Positions 27,195 through 36,688 are shown, counted from the first letter of the stretch. The stretch: 64,000 nt of DNA from Candidatus Binataceae bacterium (GCA_035294265.1 DATGLK010000010.1:1-64000); one strand, 5' to 3'. Notes: generated by a model not told the origin, from the sequence alone. Made by a program: numbers and translations.

Positions 27195-28586
27195 TCAACC
27201 GCGCACCGCCTGCCACACCGCTCCGGCGCACGACGGTGGCGCCTCAGTCGCAGGTTGCGCCGCGTTCTTGACCCGCAGGCGCTGCAACTCCATCACGGCC
27301 CACACCAGGGTCAATAGAACGCCCTCGAAATATCGGCAGTCGGGCACTGATTCAGTCAGGTTGAAGAGCATCAGGGGCAAGAAGCCGACCAAGACGAGAG
27401 CGCGAAGCTGCCAGGGATCGCGGCTTGGGTAAAAACAATTGAGCGCTGGTCGCCACATGAAAAACAGCCAAAACAGCAGTGCCGGCAGACCCAGCCCGAC
27501 TGCACGCGAGAGATAACCGTCGTGGATGGAGCTGTAGGCTCCCTCGCCCCAGACCATATCCCAGCTTTGAAAATCGGGCTGTGCAAAAATTTGACCGTCA
27601 ACCTCGTAGCCGTAGCCCATCAACGGATGTTCTCCGATGCTCTTGAGGGCGTAGCTCCAGGCCACATTGCGCCCGGTGAAGGTCCCTAGACCGCGATTGG
27701 CATAGTTGAGCGAGGAGGGAACTTCCATCGCCGCCAAGGCCAGGCCCAATCCCATCACTCCCAACCCCAGCACGGCCTTGATGCGGTAGCGCCAGACCAG
27801 GTACGAGGCCCCCCCGAGCGCAACGGCAATAAGCGCCCCGCGTGAATCGGCCATCGCGGCCAGTACCACCGAACCTACCATCGCGACCGCACCAGCCGGC
27901 CGCGCCCAGCCTCGCAGGGTTGGCCAACAGGCGAAGCCCGCGGCCAGCGTGGTCAGCATCAAGGCCCCAATCTCGTTGGGCTGGCTAAAGATCCCTTCGA
28001 ACCGTTCGATGCCGGTAGTCGGATCGTACAGCCAGGAAATGCCGGCCGGAAAAAAAGCCAGCACGATAAAGTTGACCAGTATCACCAGGCCGCAGCCCAG
28101 CATCAGCACCCCGATCGCCCGGCGGGCCTGAACCGGGTCGTCTATGGATTCAACGATCGCGCAGACGGCGCAAAATGGCAGCCACGAAGACAACGCGCGG
28201 CCCAAGGACACCTCGGGCAAGAGCGAATAAGCGGCGCTGAGCACGGCCCACAGCAGGTAGAGGCTGTAATCCCGAAAGCCCCCCTGCCACAGGAGCCTCG
28301 AGCGCCATACCCGCGGCAGTAGCGGGAGGCAAAACAGCGCTACCAAGGGATAGCGGATGAGCGCGCCCAGCGCCTGTTGCTGTTCGCCGACCACAGTGCT
28401 GGCGGTCAACGCCTCGATAATCACCAGCGGAAGTAATACCCAGTGAGGGTGACGGGTCGTGCAAGCGATGGTTTTAATCAGAACCACCCCACCCACTACT
28501 GCCCCCACCGCGATCACAGCGGAAGAAGGAAAAAGCAAATATCCCAACAAGCCAAGCAGAGCCGTAGTCGCCGCAATCGCAGCCAT
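27195..28586 (-). CDS. O-antigen ligase/polymerase-like membrane protein (Wzy_C)
   Basis: 463 residues with ten or more predicted membrane helices. The central periplasmic loop contains the features of the WaaL/Wzy_C family: FSQPNEIGALMLTTLAAG, MADSRGALIAVALGG, and GRNVAWSYALKSIGEHPLMGYGYEVDGQ. Such proteins polymerise or ligate lipid-linked repeat units in the periplasm. It converges on the EPS operon with only 10 bases between stops, so it likely polymerises that polymer, although it has its own promoter. GAGG lies 7 bases before the ATG. Confidence 0.85.
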   Translation of the reverse strand: MAAIAATTALLGLLGYLLFPSSAVIAVGAVVGGVVLIKTIACTTRHPHWVLLPLVIIEALTASTVVGEQQQALGALIRYPLVALFCLPLLPRVWRSRLLWQGGFRDYSLYLLWAVLSAAYSLLPEVSLGRALSSWLPFCAVCAIVESIDDPVQARRAIGVLMLGCGLVILVNFIVLAFFPAGISWLYDPTTGIERFEGIFSQPNEIGALMLTTLAAGFACWPTLRGWARPAGAVAMVGSVVLAAMADSRGALIAVALGGASYLVWRYRIKAVLGLGVMGLGLALAAMEVPSSLNYANRGLGTFTGRNVAWSYALKSIGEHPLMGYGYEVDGQIFAQPDFQSWDMVWGEGAYSSIHDGYLSRAVGLGLPALLFWLFFMWRPALNCFYPSRDPWQLRALVLVGFLPLMLFNLTESVPDCRYFEGVLLTLVWAVMELQRLRVKNAAQPATEAPPSCAGAVWQAVRG

Positions 28587-28780
28587 CCAATCACCTCGTC
28601 GGCCGGCGCACCACCCTGTGGAGCCAATTACTCAAACTGGCGACCGGGGCTTAAAGCCTAGACCTGGCGCACCATTCGGGACTGTCGTTGAAGATCGGCG
28701 AGGAACCAGAAACGGTCGTAATTGAGCGAGCGATTGGGTTTACAATGATTTCTTGTAACGCGCTCGCCGGCCTAAAACGA

Positions 28781-28817
28781 ACGGGGAACACAGCCCGGCT
28801 TTAACTGCGCTCCCCGT
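28781..28817 (-). terminator. Rho-independent terminator of the Ig-domain lysozyme gene
   Basis: In the minus-strand RNA a 13-bp stem (ACGGGGAGCGCAG paired with CTGTGTTCCCCGT, two G-U pairs) closes an 11-base loop and is followed by TCGTTTTA. It starts 8 bases past the stop codon. Wobble pairs make sense only for the minus-strand transcript, which supports the direction. Confidence 0.65.
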
Positions 28818-28825
28818 CTCTCAGC

Positions 28826-30475
28826 TTAGAAGCCTGACTGGGCCCAAGTCTGGTCGTTCAGGATCTGTTGGACTTGCGAAATATAGCTTTGGGCGCCGCT
28901 GTCATACCATCCGCCGCTATACCACTGCCCCACGCATCCCCAGAGCATATAGTTAGTCCTGCCGGTCTGCGGATAACTTCCACTATCCAAATATGACATT
29001 TGACCGTCAAAACATGCACGCTGCTGAGCCAACTTATAATCGATGTTGAATGCAGTTGATTGTGCTGAGTAAGGCACTGTCGAAGGATAGTTGTTCGTAG
29101 TATCTTTAATTTGCATGATTCCCAAACTGATACCGTTGTCACCGTCGGCGCTTTGATGCCAATAACTTTCATTGACTGCAATCGAGCGCACCACGTTGGC
29201 GTCAAATCCCCACTTGCAGGCACCCCATTGCAGAATCTCATCAGTCGTCCCGGTAAAGTTTCCGGTTACCCGCTGCAAATAGGAGCCAGGTGCGCCACCC
29301 TCACCCGAAGCGACTATCGCATCGTAGTTTTGCAGCCACCAGCCCGGCGGCGTGGTCTGATTGTAACTGGCATTGCCCGGGCGCGGCTCCCAAGACGAGT
29401 ACGAAATCATGCTCGCACATTGACTGCCACTGGGAAGCGACGAGCCGGGAGGCAGCGTACCCAGAGTGGCCAAATAAGAGGGGCCGCCCGAGGACGCGCC
29501 CGAACCCCCCGCTTGAGCGCTCGATGCGGAGCTGGTGCCGACATTTCCGCTACCGCCCGTAACCGTCACTGGGATCGAACTCTGAGCCATCACCTGAGAG
29601 CTGGAGTTAAAAGCCGTCACCGAAATGGTATGCTGGCCGTTGGTCGCTCCGCTGGCATTCCAGTTGAAACTGAAGGGCGGCGAGGACGCCAGGTAGTTGC
29701 CATCGACATACACATCCACCCATTCCACATTGCTCGCCGCCGACACGTCGATACCCACCGAGCCGGAAACCGAAGCGCCAGAGGAGGGAGCGGTAATCGA
29801 CACCACGGAGGAGGAGTTCTGCGATAATGCCGTGGGCGAAGGGTTACTGTTGTTGACCGACACGTTGGTGGACGCTTCGCCCACCGGCGCATCACTGGAG
29901 TCAAAGCCACTTACCGAAATCGTATGGTTGCCGTCAGGGACTGAAGTGGAATCCCAACTAAAATCGTAGGGTGGCGATGAGGTCCAGTAGCTACCGTCTA
30001 TGTATACATCAACCCAGTCCACGTTACTACCTACTTGGACATTGACCGGAACCGCCCCCGAGACCGTAGCTCCTGGCGAGGGTGTGCTGATTGCCACCGA
30101 CCCGCCGGTGGTTTGGCCATTGGCTACTTGCACAGTAACCGCGGCGTAACCGTCGCCCTGATTGGCATTGTTATAGGCCTGGATAGAAATCGTATGATTG
30201 CCGTTGGGCACATTATTTGAGTTCCAAGAGAAATTGAACGGTGGAGATGAGGTAAGGTAGTTCCCGTCGATATATACGTCGACCCAGGCTACCGAGGCGC
30301 TGGGTTGGGCGGTAATCGTGACCGTTCCGTTGACGATGTTGCCGTCCGAAGGCGTGCTCAGACTGACCGAGGCCCAGGCCGAACCGCAGAGCGCAATCGC
30401 CTGTACCAGCGCAACTAGCCCCAAGGTGCCAAGCACCAACCCGACATGCCGTATCCAAACCTGCTTAAAAACCAT
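28826..30475 (-). CDS. Secreted lysozyme/transglycosylase-like protein with three Ig-like repeats
   Basis: 549 residues from ATG 30475, with GAGGAG about 11 bases upstream; longer frames add an implausible Arg-rich leader. Signal peptide at 1-36 (ends SAWA). Three Ig-like repeats of about 85-95 residues (37-120, 125-208, 224-307), each with WVDVY[IV]DG, a SSPP[FY] turn and NG[NQ]HTIS or DGNHTIS. A Gly/Ser linker precedes a C-terminal domain (about 350-549) with AVNESYW, E436 as probable catalytic acid, and GDNGISLGIMQI, the GxxGLMQ-like motif of SLT lysozymes. Likely binds and cuts cell wall or extracellular polymer. The gene has its own terminator and a structured leader. Confidence 0.8.
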   Translation of the reverse strand: MVFKQVWIRHVGLVLGTLGLVALVQAIALCGSAWASVSLSTPSDGNIVNGTVTITAQPSASVAWVDVYIDGNYLTSSPPFNFSWNSNNVPNGNHTISIQAYNNANQGDGYAAVTVQVANGQTTGGSVAISTPSPGATVSGAVPVNVQVGSNVDWVDVYIDGSYWTSSPPYDFSWDSTSVPDGNHTISVSGFDSSDAPVGEASTNVSVNNSNPSPTALSQNSSSVVSITAPSSGASVSGSVGIDVSAASNVEWVDVYVDGNYLASSPPFSFNWNASGATNGQHTISVTAFNSSSQVMAQSSIPVTVTGGSGNVGTSSASSAQAGGSGASSGGPSYLATLGTLPPGSSLPSGSQCASMISYSSWEPRPGNASYNQTTPPGWWLQNYDAIVASGEGGAPGSYLQRVTGNFTGTTDEILQWGACKWGFDANVVRSIAVNESYWHQSADGDNGISLGIMQIKDTTNNYPSTVPYSAQSTAFNIDYKLAQQRACFDGQMSYLDSGSYPQTGRTNYMLWGCVGQWYSGGWYDSGAQSYISQVQQILNDQTWAQSGF

Positions 30476-30991
30476 TGACCACTGAGCTCCTCGCTGGCCG
30501 GCTGCTTGCCGGGCTGTGCGCTCGCCGCTTCTATTTGCCAACGCGCCGAGAAGCCGCGCGTTGGGCGAACCAAGCCAAAGACCTGGCAATCGAGCGAACG
30601 CCTGTTAGGCGAAAAACGGTTAACGCGGGTCTATTGCAGACCCCGGCCGTCAGCCAGCAAGCTGCATGCCCAAATCAGAGGCCAAGCTATGTAATGGGTT
30701 TTACGGATAGGCGATCGGAAGGTGAGTCAGAATCGGACGGCTTGCTACACATCAAGACATGAATTGAGACAAGATGACGTCAAAGTACACATGTAATAGT
30801 AAAGCTTCGTTACTTGGTAAGAAATGAGAGATTATCACATTAAAAAGTATAGAACAGGCTAGATGTTGGCGAAATAGATAGATTGAAAAGAGTAACTTTT
30901 TGTACCTTAAAGACGCGACATGGGGCGCCCTGGGCTGACCAACCGACCTCCGGTGATCGCCACGGCTCGGTGTCGGAAATGTCGTATGCAA
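30476..30991. other. Long leader and AT-rich intergenic region upstream of the Ig-lysozyme gene
   Basis: 516 bases with no credible gene. The 30481-30650 part can fold into successive hairpins on the minus strand (listed separately). The 30720-30920 part is strikingly AT-rich compared with the rest of the window and contains the palindrome TGACGTCA at 30775-30782. It probably carries the promoter for the lysozyme-like gene. Confidence 0.5.
30490..30650 (-). promoter_or_regulatory. Structured 5' leader with four hairpins, riboswitch-like, unassigned
   Basis: In transcript order: stem GGGTCT/AGACCC around 30628-30643; stem CGCCT/AGGCG at 30600-30612; a 9-bp stem CCAACGCGC/GCGCGTTGG at 30538-30564; and CCGGC/GCCGG at about 30498-30512, shortly before GAGGAG and the start codon. 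I compared it by eye with c-di-GMP-I, ydaO (c-di-AMP) and cobalamin riboswitch hallmarks and found no match. The cluster of perfect stems between an AT-rich promoter-like region and the gene suggests RNA-level control. Confidence 0.4.
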
Positions 30992-31330
30992 TTAACGCGT
31001 GGCGGGAGACGACGCCGCTTGGGAACCCAGGTGCCGATTGATCCGATCAGCGTCGGCGTCAATCGCTCGCGCCGCCGCCTGCGCCGCGACCGTGGCCCGT
31101 TGCGCCGCCGCGGTCGCCTGATCGGCCACCTGTTGCGCTTGCGCGGCGGCGGCCTCGGCCCGAGCAGCCGCGGCCTGGGCACGCGCCGCTTGCGCCTGGG
31201 CCTGGGCCAGCTGTTGCTGGGATGCACAGGCGGCCAGGCCCAGAGCGCCAGCCGCTATCAGCAGGCGCGAAGTCCACGCCCCGCTGCGCGCTCTCGTTGG
31301 CGAACCCGCGCTTGGCGCTTGCTTGACCAC
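30992..31330 (-). CDS. Ala-rich coiled-coil lipoprotein (Lpp-like)
   Basis: 112 residues from GTG at 31330, five bases after the upstream stop; an ATG at 31411 would overlap the neighbouring gene by 76 bases and is less likely. Signal sequence RLLIAAGALGLAAC ends in a lipobox. The mature part is almost all Ala, Gln and Arg with heptad spacing, as in Braun-type lipoproteins, and ends near RINRHLG. Probably an outer-membrane trimeric coiled coil. No C-terminal lysine for peptidoglycan linkage is present. Co-oriented with the LLM gene, perhaps the same transcript. Confidence 0.65.
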   Translation of the reverse strand: MVKQAPSAGSPTRARSGAWTSRLLIAAGALGLAACASQQQLAQAQAQAARAQAAAARAEAAAAQAQQVADQATAAAQRATVAAQAAARAIDADADRINRHLGSQAASSPATR

Positions 31331-31335
31331 TGCGC

Positions 31336-32205
31336 TCAGCCCGGCGCCAGGGCGCTGAGCGCGCGAAAATCGGGCAAGGGACTTTTGTCCGCCCGCACGG
31401 GCAGGATGCACACGTGATTGGCCCCTTGGGCGTAGTGAGCGTCGAGGCGGGCGCGGATGCGGCTTTCATCGCCCCATGCCACCACGGCGTCAACCAAGCG
31501 ATCGCTGCCGCCATTGGCGAAGTCTTGGTCGCCAAAGCCGAGATCCTTGAGCATGTTAACGTAATTTGGAGCACGCAGATAAACTTTCATGTAATTGCGC
31601 GCTCCCTCGCGTGCCAGCGCGGCATCGGATTCCAGGATCACCGCCTGGGCAGGGCATAGCCAAGCCTGAGGCCCCAGAATGGAACGAGCCTTGGCGGTGT
31701 GTTCAGGCGGAACGAAATAGGTATGGGCCCCGCGCGCTTGCGCGCCGGCCAAGCCCAACATCCGCGGAAAGAGCGCGGCTAACAGCACTGGTGGCTCTTC
31801 CTTGGGCTGAGCCGCCATATAGAGGCTGCTCTTCATCCGGGTCAAGTATTGGCTCATATAGGAGAAGGGCTTGTTGTAATCGAGCCCCCGCACGCGCAAC
31901 AGGTGCTGATGGCTGACGCCAATACCCAGGATGAAACGGCCCTGCGACAGCTCTGCCAGGGTCCTGGCACCGGCATTCATGGTCATCGCATCGCGCGCCC
32001 AGATATTGGCGATACCGGTGGCTACAATCAGCCGTTGGGTGTTGGCCAGCAGATAGCCGCAGTGCGCGAACGGTTCGCGCCCCACCGCTTCGGGAATCCA
32101 AAGCGCCGAGTAGCCGAGCTTCTCGACTTGCCGCGCAAAATCTCGGCTCTGTACAGCATCCAGCGCATCCTGAAAGAACCAGACCCCGAGTCGGCCGATT
32201 TCCAT
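31336..32205 (-). CDS. LLM-class (luciferase-like) F420-type oxidoreductase
   Basis: 289 residues from the ATG at 32205 (GAGGG about 8 bases upstream; an upstream in-frame start lacks a site). TIM-barrel luciferase-like protein: MEIGRLGVWFF, the substrate-lobe segment GYSALWIPEAVGREPF, ATGIANIWARDAMTM, and RFILGIGVSHQHL, a pattern of the TIGR03620-type F420-dependent subgroup. Electron donor (F420H2 or FMNH2) and substrate are not visible from sequence. Divergent from the zinc-ribbon gene. Confidence 0.85.
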   Translation of the reverse strand: MEIGRLGVWFFQDALDAVQSRDFARQVEKLGYSALWIPEAVGREPFAHCGYLLANTQRLIVATGIANIWARDAMTMNAGARTLAELSQGRFILGIGVSHQHLLRVRGLDYNKPFSYMSQYLTRMKSSLYMAAQPKEEPPVLLAALFPRMLGLAGAQARGAHTYFVPPEHTAKARSILGPQAWLCPAQAVILESDAALAREGARNYMKVYLRAPNYVNMLKDLGFGDQDFANGGSDRLVDAVVAWGDESRIRARLDAHYAQGANHVCILPVRADKSPLPDFRALSALAPG

Positions 32206-32356
32206 AACACCACCCTCTGCAAATTCTGTAGCCCAGATCACGGCTCGAGGCGAGGGAAGCAAACCAACGCGCCGCTGACGACGCGCTGGTTCAGCCGAGG
32301 GCACACGCGTGATAAGCTTAGCGGGAAATCGCGCACTTATCGCTTCAGGTCAAGCT

Positions 32357-33139
32357 ATGTTTTGCACCAAATGTGGCGCTGCTTTATCCCCCGATTCGGC
32401 TATCTGCCAGCGTTGCGGTGCGGCCAGGGGCGCCCGCGCAAGCTCACGCTTGCGGCGCGGGATGCTACTGGGAGTCGCGCTCTTCGGCCTGCTGGCCTTG
32501 GGCGCGATCATCGCGAGCCAATTGCTTCAGCCTCGGCGCACCGCCGCGGTCGCTGCCGCTCGCGATGCCAATATCCTTGAGGGCGCACATTCGGTGCGCC
32601 CTCACCTCTCCAATGCCGCCGCTGGGCCAGCGATGTCAGACCTTTTTCTGCTCCCCAAGGTTGATCAGGGCTTCGCCGGTAGTTGGGGCGGTCACGTTCA
32701 GATTCAAGCCGCGACCAGCCAGATGAGTTACGCACAAAGTTCCGACGTGGCAATGAGCTATTACTTCGGCGAGCGCAATGGGGTGGTTTTTCTCAAAACC
32801 AATGTCTATGGCGATCCGCAATGGCCAGTGGTCAAAACCGCGGTCAAAGTCATCGACCCAAAGACTATCGAATTTCGCCTTGATTCGCTCTGCCGTTCCT
32901 GCACACCCGAAGTCCGCCAGCAAGAAGTAACTCGGCTCACGCTTATCGATCACCAGCATATGCGGGCCCATTGCTACACTTATGCTTATAGCGTGGGCGA
33001 TGGGCATGCTCAGCTTAACTACGAAGGCATCTTGCATCTGCTGACGCCAGCGGAACTGGCGGCGATCGATCGCGAGGTGCAGCGCGGAAACTCTTTGCTG
33101 TCCACCATCAACAGCAAGACAGCGCTGCCCAACAGTTGA
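32357..33139 (+). CDS. Zinc-ribbon membrane protein of unknown function
   Basis: 260 residues. N-terminal zinc ribbon with C3, C6, C17 and C20 (CTKC...CQRC), then a basic patch, one membrane helix at 35-54, and an extracytoplasmic domain of about 200 residues with no recognised family (SYAQSSDVAMSYYFGERNG, RSCTPEVRQQEVTRL). Start chosen at the ATG directly before the ribbon. It converges with the MFS gene with five bases between stops. Function unknown. Confidence 0.75.
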   Translation: MFCTKCGAALSPDSAICQRCGAARGARASSRLRRGMLLGVALFGLLALGAIIASQLLQPRRTAAVAAARDANILEGAHSVRPHLSNAAAGPAMSDLFLLPKVDQGFAGSWGGHVQIQAATSQMSYAQSSDVAMSYYFGERNGVVFLKTNVYGDPQWPVVKTAVKVIDPKTIEFRLDSLCRSCTPEVRQQEVTRLTLIDHQHMRAHCYTYAYSVGDGHAQLNYEGILHLLTPAELAAIDREVQRGNSLLSTINSKTALPNS

Positions 33140-33144
33140 TGGTT

Positions 33145-34389
33145 TCAGCCCGCCGCGGCGGCAGACACCACTTGATCGGCGCTACCGCGAGCCGGAAAGA
33201 CCATCATCGCGGCTAACGCGCCTAGCGCGATGATAAGCGAACAGAGCTCCAGCCCGGCGCGATAGTTGCCAGACACATCAAAGGCCTTGCCCAGCACCAG
33301 CGGCCCCATGGAATGGCCCGCCGCGCTGGCAAAGTAGAGCAACCCGGTGATGGTACCAAAGCGGCGCCGACCCAGCGCCTGCGCGGCTACCAGCGCCACC
33401 AGCATATCGGCTCCCTGATCGAAACCGAACAGGACCGTGAAACAGATAACCGGGAGTAGACCGAGGTGGGGCAGCCCCGCACCGACCAGGCAGAGAGCGC
33501 TCAGCGCCATCCCTAGAAACCCTGCCACCATCATCCGCTTGACCCCAAAGCGGTCGGCCAGAAACCCCATTGTGACGTGACCCAGGGCCGAGAAAGCGGC
33601 TTGAAAACCGAAGATATTGGCCGCCAGTTGGGCCGAGTAATGGACCGTAATCAGGTATGGGATCGCATGCACCACCATCGCGCCGTTGCCCAGGGTAAAG
33701 GCGACGTTGCCCACGACCAGCAGCCAGAAGGGCCAGGTCTTAAGCGCCGGGCCCAGATTTAGCCCCGCTAGCTCGACTCGATCCTGGTGAAGCTGGACGC
33801 GGCTGGAGTGGGTGTCAGGGGAGGTGCGGATGAAGAGCAAGGCGACGGGAACGGCCAGCACCAGCATCGGCAGCCCGGTGGCCAGCATGCCCACGCGCCA
33901 TCCCCAACGCACGACCACCCAAGCCACCGCCGGCGAGCTGAGGGCGATGCCTAGCGAGATGCCGATTTCGCCCACGCCCACGGCGGTGGCGCTTTGCTCC
34001 TCGAACCAGTTGACCGCCGACACGATCAGCGGGACGTGGCCAGTGAAAGAGCAGCCCAGGCCGATTATTCCATACAAGCCGACCAGCGGCGCCAGGCTGT
34101 GGACTCGGCTGGCGACGAACAGCGCCAGCGCGGTCAGCATCGCCCCCACCGGCACCAACCAGCGCGCATTGAGCCGCTCTACTGACCAGCCTGCAATCGG
34201 GTTGGAGAGCGCTAGCCCGATCGCCCAGGCCGTGGTGATTAGGGAAACCTGGGCGCGGGTCCAGTGAAATTCACGCACCAGCGGAGTGATGAAAACCCCC
34301 ATGGTGCCGATCGCGGCGCCCATCACCGTGACGTTGACCATCAGGAAAGCGATGACCACGATCCAGCCGCGCCGGGCGCTCTTCTCCAT
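33145..34389 (-). CDS. Major facilitator superfamily transporter
   Basis: 414 residues with twelve predicted membrane helices and MFS signatures (AGWSVERLNARW after helix 2; GFLADRFGVKRMM between helices 8 and 9). The layout resembles the oxalate/formate and monocarboxylate MCT-like group. ATG at 34389 has GAAGG 6 bases upstream; a TTG four codons earlier is an alternative. Substrate unknown. Confidence 0.87.
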   Translation of the reverse strand: MEKSARRGWIVVIAFLMVNVTVMGAAIGTMGVFITPLVREFHWTRAQVSLITTAWAIGLALSNPIAGWSVERLNARWLVPVGAMLTALALFVASRVHSLAPLVGLYGIIGLGCSFTGHVPLIVSAVNWFEEQSATAVGVGEIGISLGIALSSPAVAWVVVRWGWRVGMLATGLPMLVLAVPVALLFIRTSPDTHSSRVQLHQDRVELAGLNLGPALKTWPFWLLVVGNVAFTLGNGAMVVHAIPYLITVHYSAQLAANIFGFQAAFSALGHVTMGFLADRFGVKRMMVAGFLGMALSALCLVGAGLPHLGLLPVICFTVLFGFDQGADMLVALVAAQALGRRRFGTITGLLYFASAAGHSMGPLVLGKAFDVSGNYRAGLELCSLIIALGALAAMMVFPARGSADQVVSAAAAG

Positions 34390-34507
34390 ATCCGCCTTCA
34401 AATTGGAGGTGAAAAAATCGGCCCGAAGATACTCACAACGCCGCCTCGGCTGTCAACCGCTACGGCACAGAACTGGAATCGGCTCGGCGGCTGGCTAAAA
34501 TGACCCG

Positions 34508-35011
34508 ATGCTCAATCCTCATACCGATCCGCGCCGCTATCTGCGCTGGCGCTCCCTCTTGGCCCTGCTCCCCTTGCTGGCGTTGATGCCGGTAATGGGA
34601 CCGGGATGCGATTCCAAGCAGCCGGCGGTGGCGATCGTCTCTCCCACTGGCCAACCACTGGCCACCCTCGTGGTGGAGATCGCGCGCACCCGGACCCAAC
34701 GCGAGGTGGGACTGATGTTCCGCAAGCATTTGGGTGCTGACCGCGGGATGCTGTTTGTGTTCGCACAGCCCGCCCCGCAGGCCTTTTGGATGCACAACAC
34801 TCTAATCCCGCTCGATATGCTGTTCGTGGGCGCCGACCGCCGGATCCTCGGAATCGTCGCCAACGCCACCCCGATGTCGGACCGTTCGCTTAGCGTGCAG
34901 GGCAACGCGCTCTATGTACTGGAGGTCAACGGCGGCTTTTGCGCCCGCCATGGAATTGCCGCGGGCGACCGGTTGCGATTTGTCAACTTCACGCCCAGTG
35001 CCGCGGACTGA
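34508..35011 (+). CDS. DUF192 family lipoprotein or secreted protein
   Basis: 167 residues. Hydrophobic N-terminal signal (LLALLPLLALMPVMGPGC), where C34 could be a lipidation site, followed by the DUF192 domain: TRTQREVGLMFRKHL, GMLFVF, FWMHNTLIPLDMLFV and the C-terminal GDRLRF. DUF192 proteins are small beta-barrels of unknown function, usually exported. Nine bases separate it from the next gene, so they are likely co-transcribed. Confidence 0.85.
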   Translation: MLNPHTDPRRYLRWRSLLALLPLLALMPVMGPGCDSKQPAVAIVSPTGQPLATLVVEIARTRTQREVGLMFRKHLGADRGMLFVFAQPAPQAFWMHNTLIPLDMLFVGADRRILGIVANATPMSDRSLSVQGNALYVLEVNGGFCARHGIAAGDRLRFVNFTPSAAD

Positions 35012-35020
35012 CCAATTCCG

Positions 35021-36688
35021 ATGAGCCAGGCGCACGACAGCTCGCTCCGCTCGGCGCACGGTTTGGAACAACTCGAACCGTTGGCCACACGGATGACTTC
35101 AACCGGGCTGGCGGGAGTGGTCGCCACCGTCAGTGCGCTTTTGCTGCTGGGCCTAATCCTGGTGGCCGGCGTTGTGCTGCGCACCAGCCGTCTGGCTGAG
35201 GTGCCGGCGGGCTTCAACCAGGACGAGGCCTGCAACGGCTACGATGCCCTGTGTCTGCTGCGCACTGGGCGCGATCAGCATGGCAACCGCTTTCCCGTGC
35301 TGATCCAGGCTTTCAATGATTACCGCATGCCGCTGTTCGATTATTCGCTGATCGTTCCGGTGGCGATCGCGGGCCTGCACCCGGCCGTGGTGCGCGTGGG
35401 CGCGGCGCTGTGGGGATGCGCCGATCTGTTCGCGCTGGCGCTGCTGGCGGGGCTACTCGTCGGGCTGCGCGGCGCACTCATCGCCACTGCCCTAATGGCT
35501 TTTTCGCCCTGGCATCTGCCGCTGAGCCGGATGGGACACGAAGCTATTACCGCCAGCGCTACTGTCACCCTCGCGATGGCCTGTCTGTTGCTCGCCGTTC
35601 GCCGCCAGCGCGGCCGCTGGCTGCTGATGGCGGGCCTCTTCCTGGGCGCCGCGCTCTATTCCTACGCGATCACCAAGGCCTTCGTGCCATTGATGATGGT
35701 ATGGATCGCTCTAATCTACTGGCGCCAACTCGCGGCGATGCGCCGCTGGGCGCTGGGCGCGGCCGCGCTGACCCTGCTCAGTGCTGTCCCGCAGGCACTT
35801 GTACTGTGGCGCCATCCCACACTGACCATGGCGCGTTATCATTCGATGGCGCCTGGCGCGGTGCTGCATCAAGACTTGGCTCACGTCGCGCTCATCATCG
35901 TCCACTCATGGGCGCTGAGCTTTGACCCTCGCTTTCTCTTCCTGCGCGGCAGCCCTTGGGTCGAACTCCATCCGCCCGGCTTCGGCCAGCTCCTGGTTGC
36001 GCAGGCGGTGATGCTGGGTTTGACGCTATGCGCGCTGAGCGAGGCGCGCTATCGGCGCCCGGTGATTTTTCTGTTGGGTTGGTTGTTCCTGGGCGCTCTG
36101 CCGGGAGCGTTGATTTTGCCTCGCTTCCATCCCCAGCACCTGATTCTAATGGTCACGCCGTTAATGCTGCTGTCAGCCGTGGGGATGGTTTTCCTCTTCG
36201 ATTATCGCGGGGTGGGGGCCGGGCTGCGCGCTCTATCTGCGCTGCTGGTTTTGCTAATTGCGATGGTCCAGGCGGTGCGCTTCGTTAGTTTTTATTTCAC
36301 CTTCTATCCAGCCCTGGCTGCCTACCAATTCCAATACGGGCTCGGACCGGCGGTGCAATGGATCGTGCGGGCTCACCCCAGCGGGCCGATAGTGATAAGC
36401 GACCGGATCAATCAGCCCTATATTTATGTCTTGTTTTTTACCGCCTACCCGCCCGCTCGCTTTCAACAGCAGGCCCGCGATCAGAGCCCGGAGCTGTTCG
36501 CTCCAGTGCGCCATTTCGATCGTTACTACTTCACCGATCCCGCCGTCGCTTACGCCCGTCTAACTCACGGGGCGTTTCTGTTCACCGGCTATGAGGATAC
36601 TCCCGCGCCACCCACGAGCGTGGTGCCGGGACTTGCCGGGGCCCCCGGCTACCAGGCCTATCCGGCATACAAGATTTTGCTGAAATAG
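35021..36688 (+). CDS. GT39/ArnT-like integral membrane glycosyltransferase
   Basis: 555 residues with about ten or more membrane helices. The first periplasmic loop holds FNQDEACNGYDAL, with D68-E69 matching the acidic pair used by GT39 and GT83 enzymes, which take sugar from a polyprenyl-phosphate donor. A C-terminal soluble domain follows the last helix (YFTDPAVAYARLTHG). The DPM1-like domain at 5606 could supply such a donor, which is inference. Acceptor unknown. Confidence 0.8.
   Translation: MSQAHDSSLRSAHGLEQLEPLATRMTSTGLAGVVATVSALLLLGLILVAGVVLRTSRLAEVPAGFNQDEACNGYDALCLLRTGRDQHGNRFPVLIQAFNDYRMPLFDYSLIVPVAIAGLHPAVVRVGAALWGCADLFALALLAGLLVGLRGALIATALMAFSPWHLPLSRMGHEAITASATVTLAMACLLLAVRRQRGRWLLMAGLFLGAALYSYAITKAFVPLMMVWIALIYWRQLAAMRRWALGAAALTLLSAVPQALVLWRHPTLTMARYHSMAPGAVLHQDLAHVALIIVHSWALSFDPRFLFLRGSPWVELHPPGFGQLLVAQAVMLGLTLCALSEARYRRPVIFLLGWLFLGALPGALILPRFHPQHLILMVTPLMLLSAVGMVFLFDYRGVGAGLRALSALLVLLIAMVQAVRFVSFYFTFYPALAAYQFQYGLGPAVQWIVRAHPSGPIVISDRINQPYIYVLFFTAYPPARFQQQARDQSPELFAPVRHFDRYYFTDPAVAYARLTHGAFLFTGYEDTPAPPTSVVPGLAGAPGYQAYPAYKILLK

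Noticed and set aside
9555-28586. Exosortase or PEP-CTERM protein
   Set aside because: No membrane protein with exosortase residues and no PEP-CTERM tail found among the EPS genes.
30752-30991. 79-codon minus frame in the AT-rich spacer
   Set aside because: Low-complexity translation of AT-rich DNA; no start signal.
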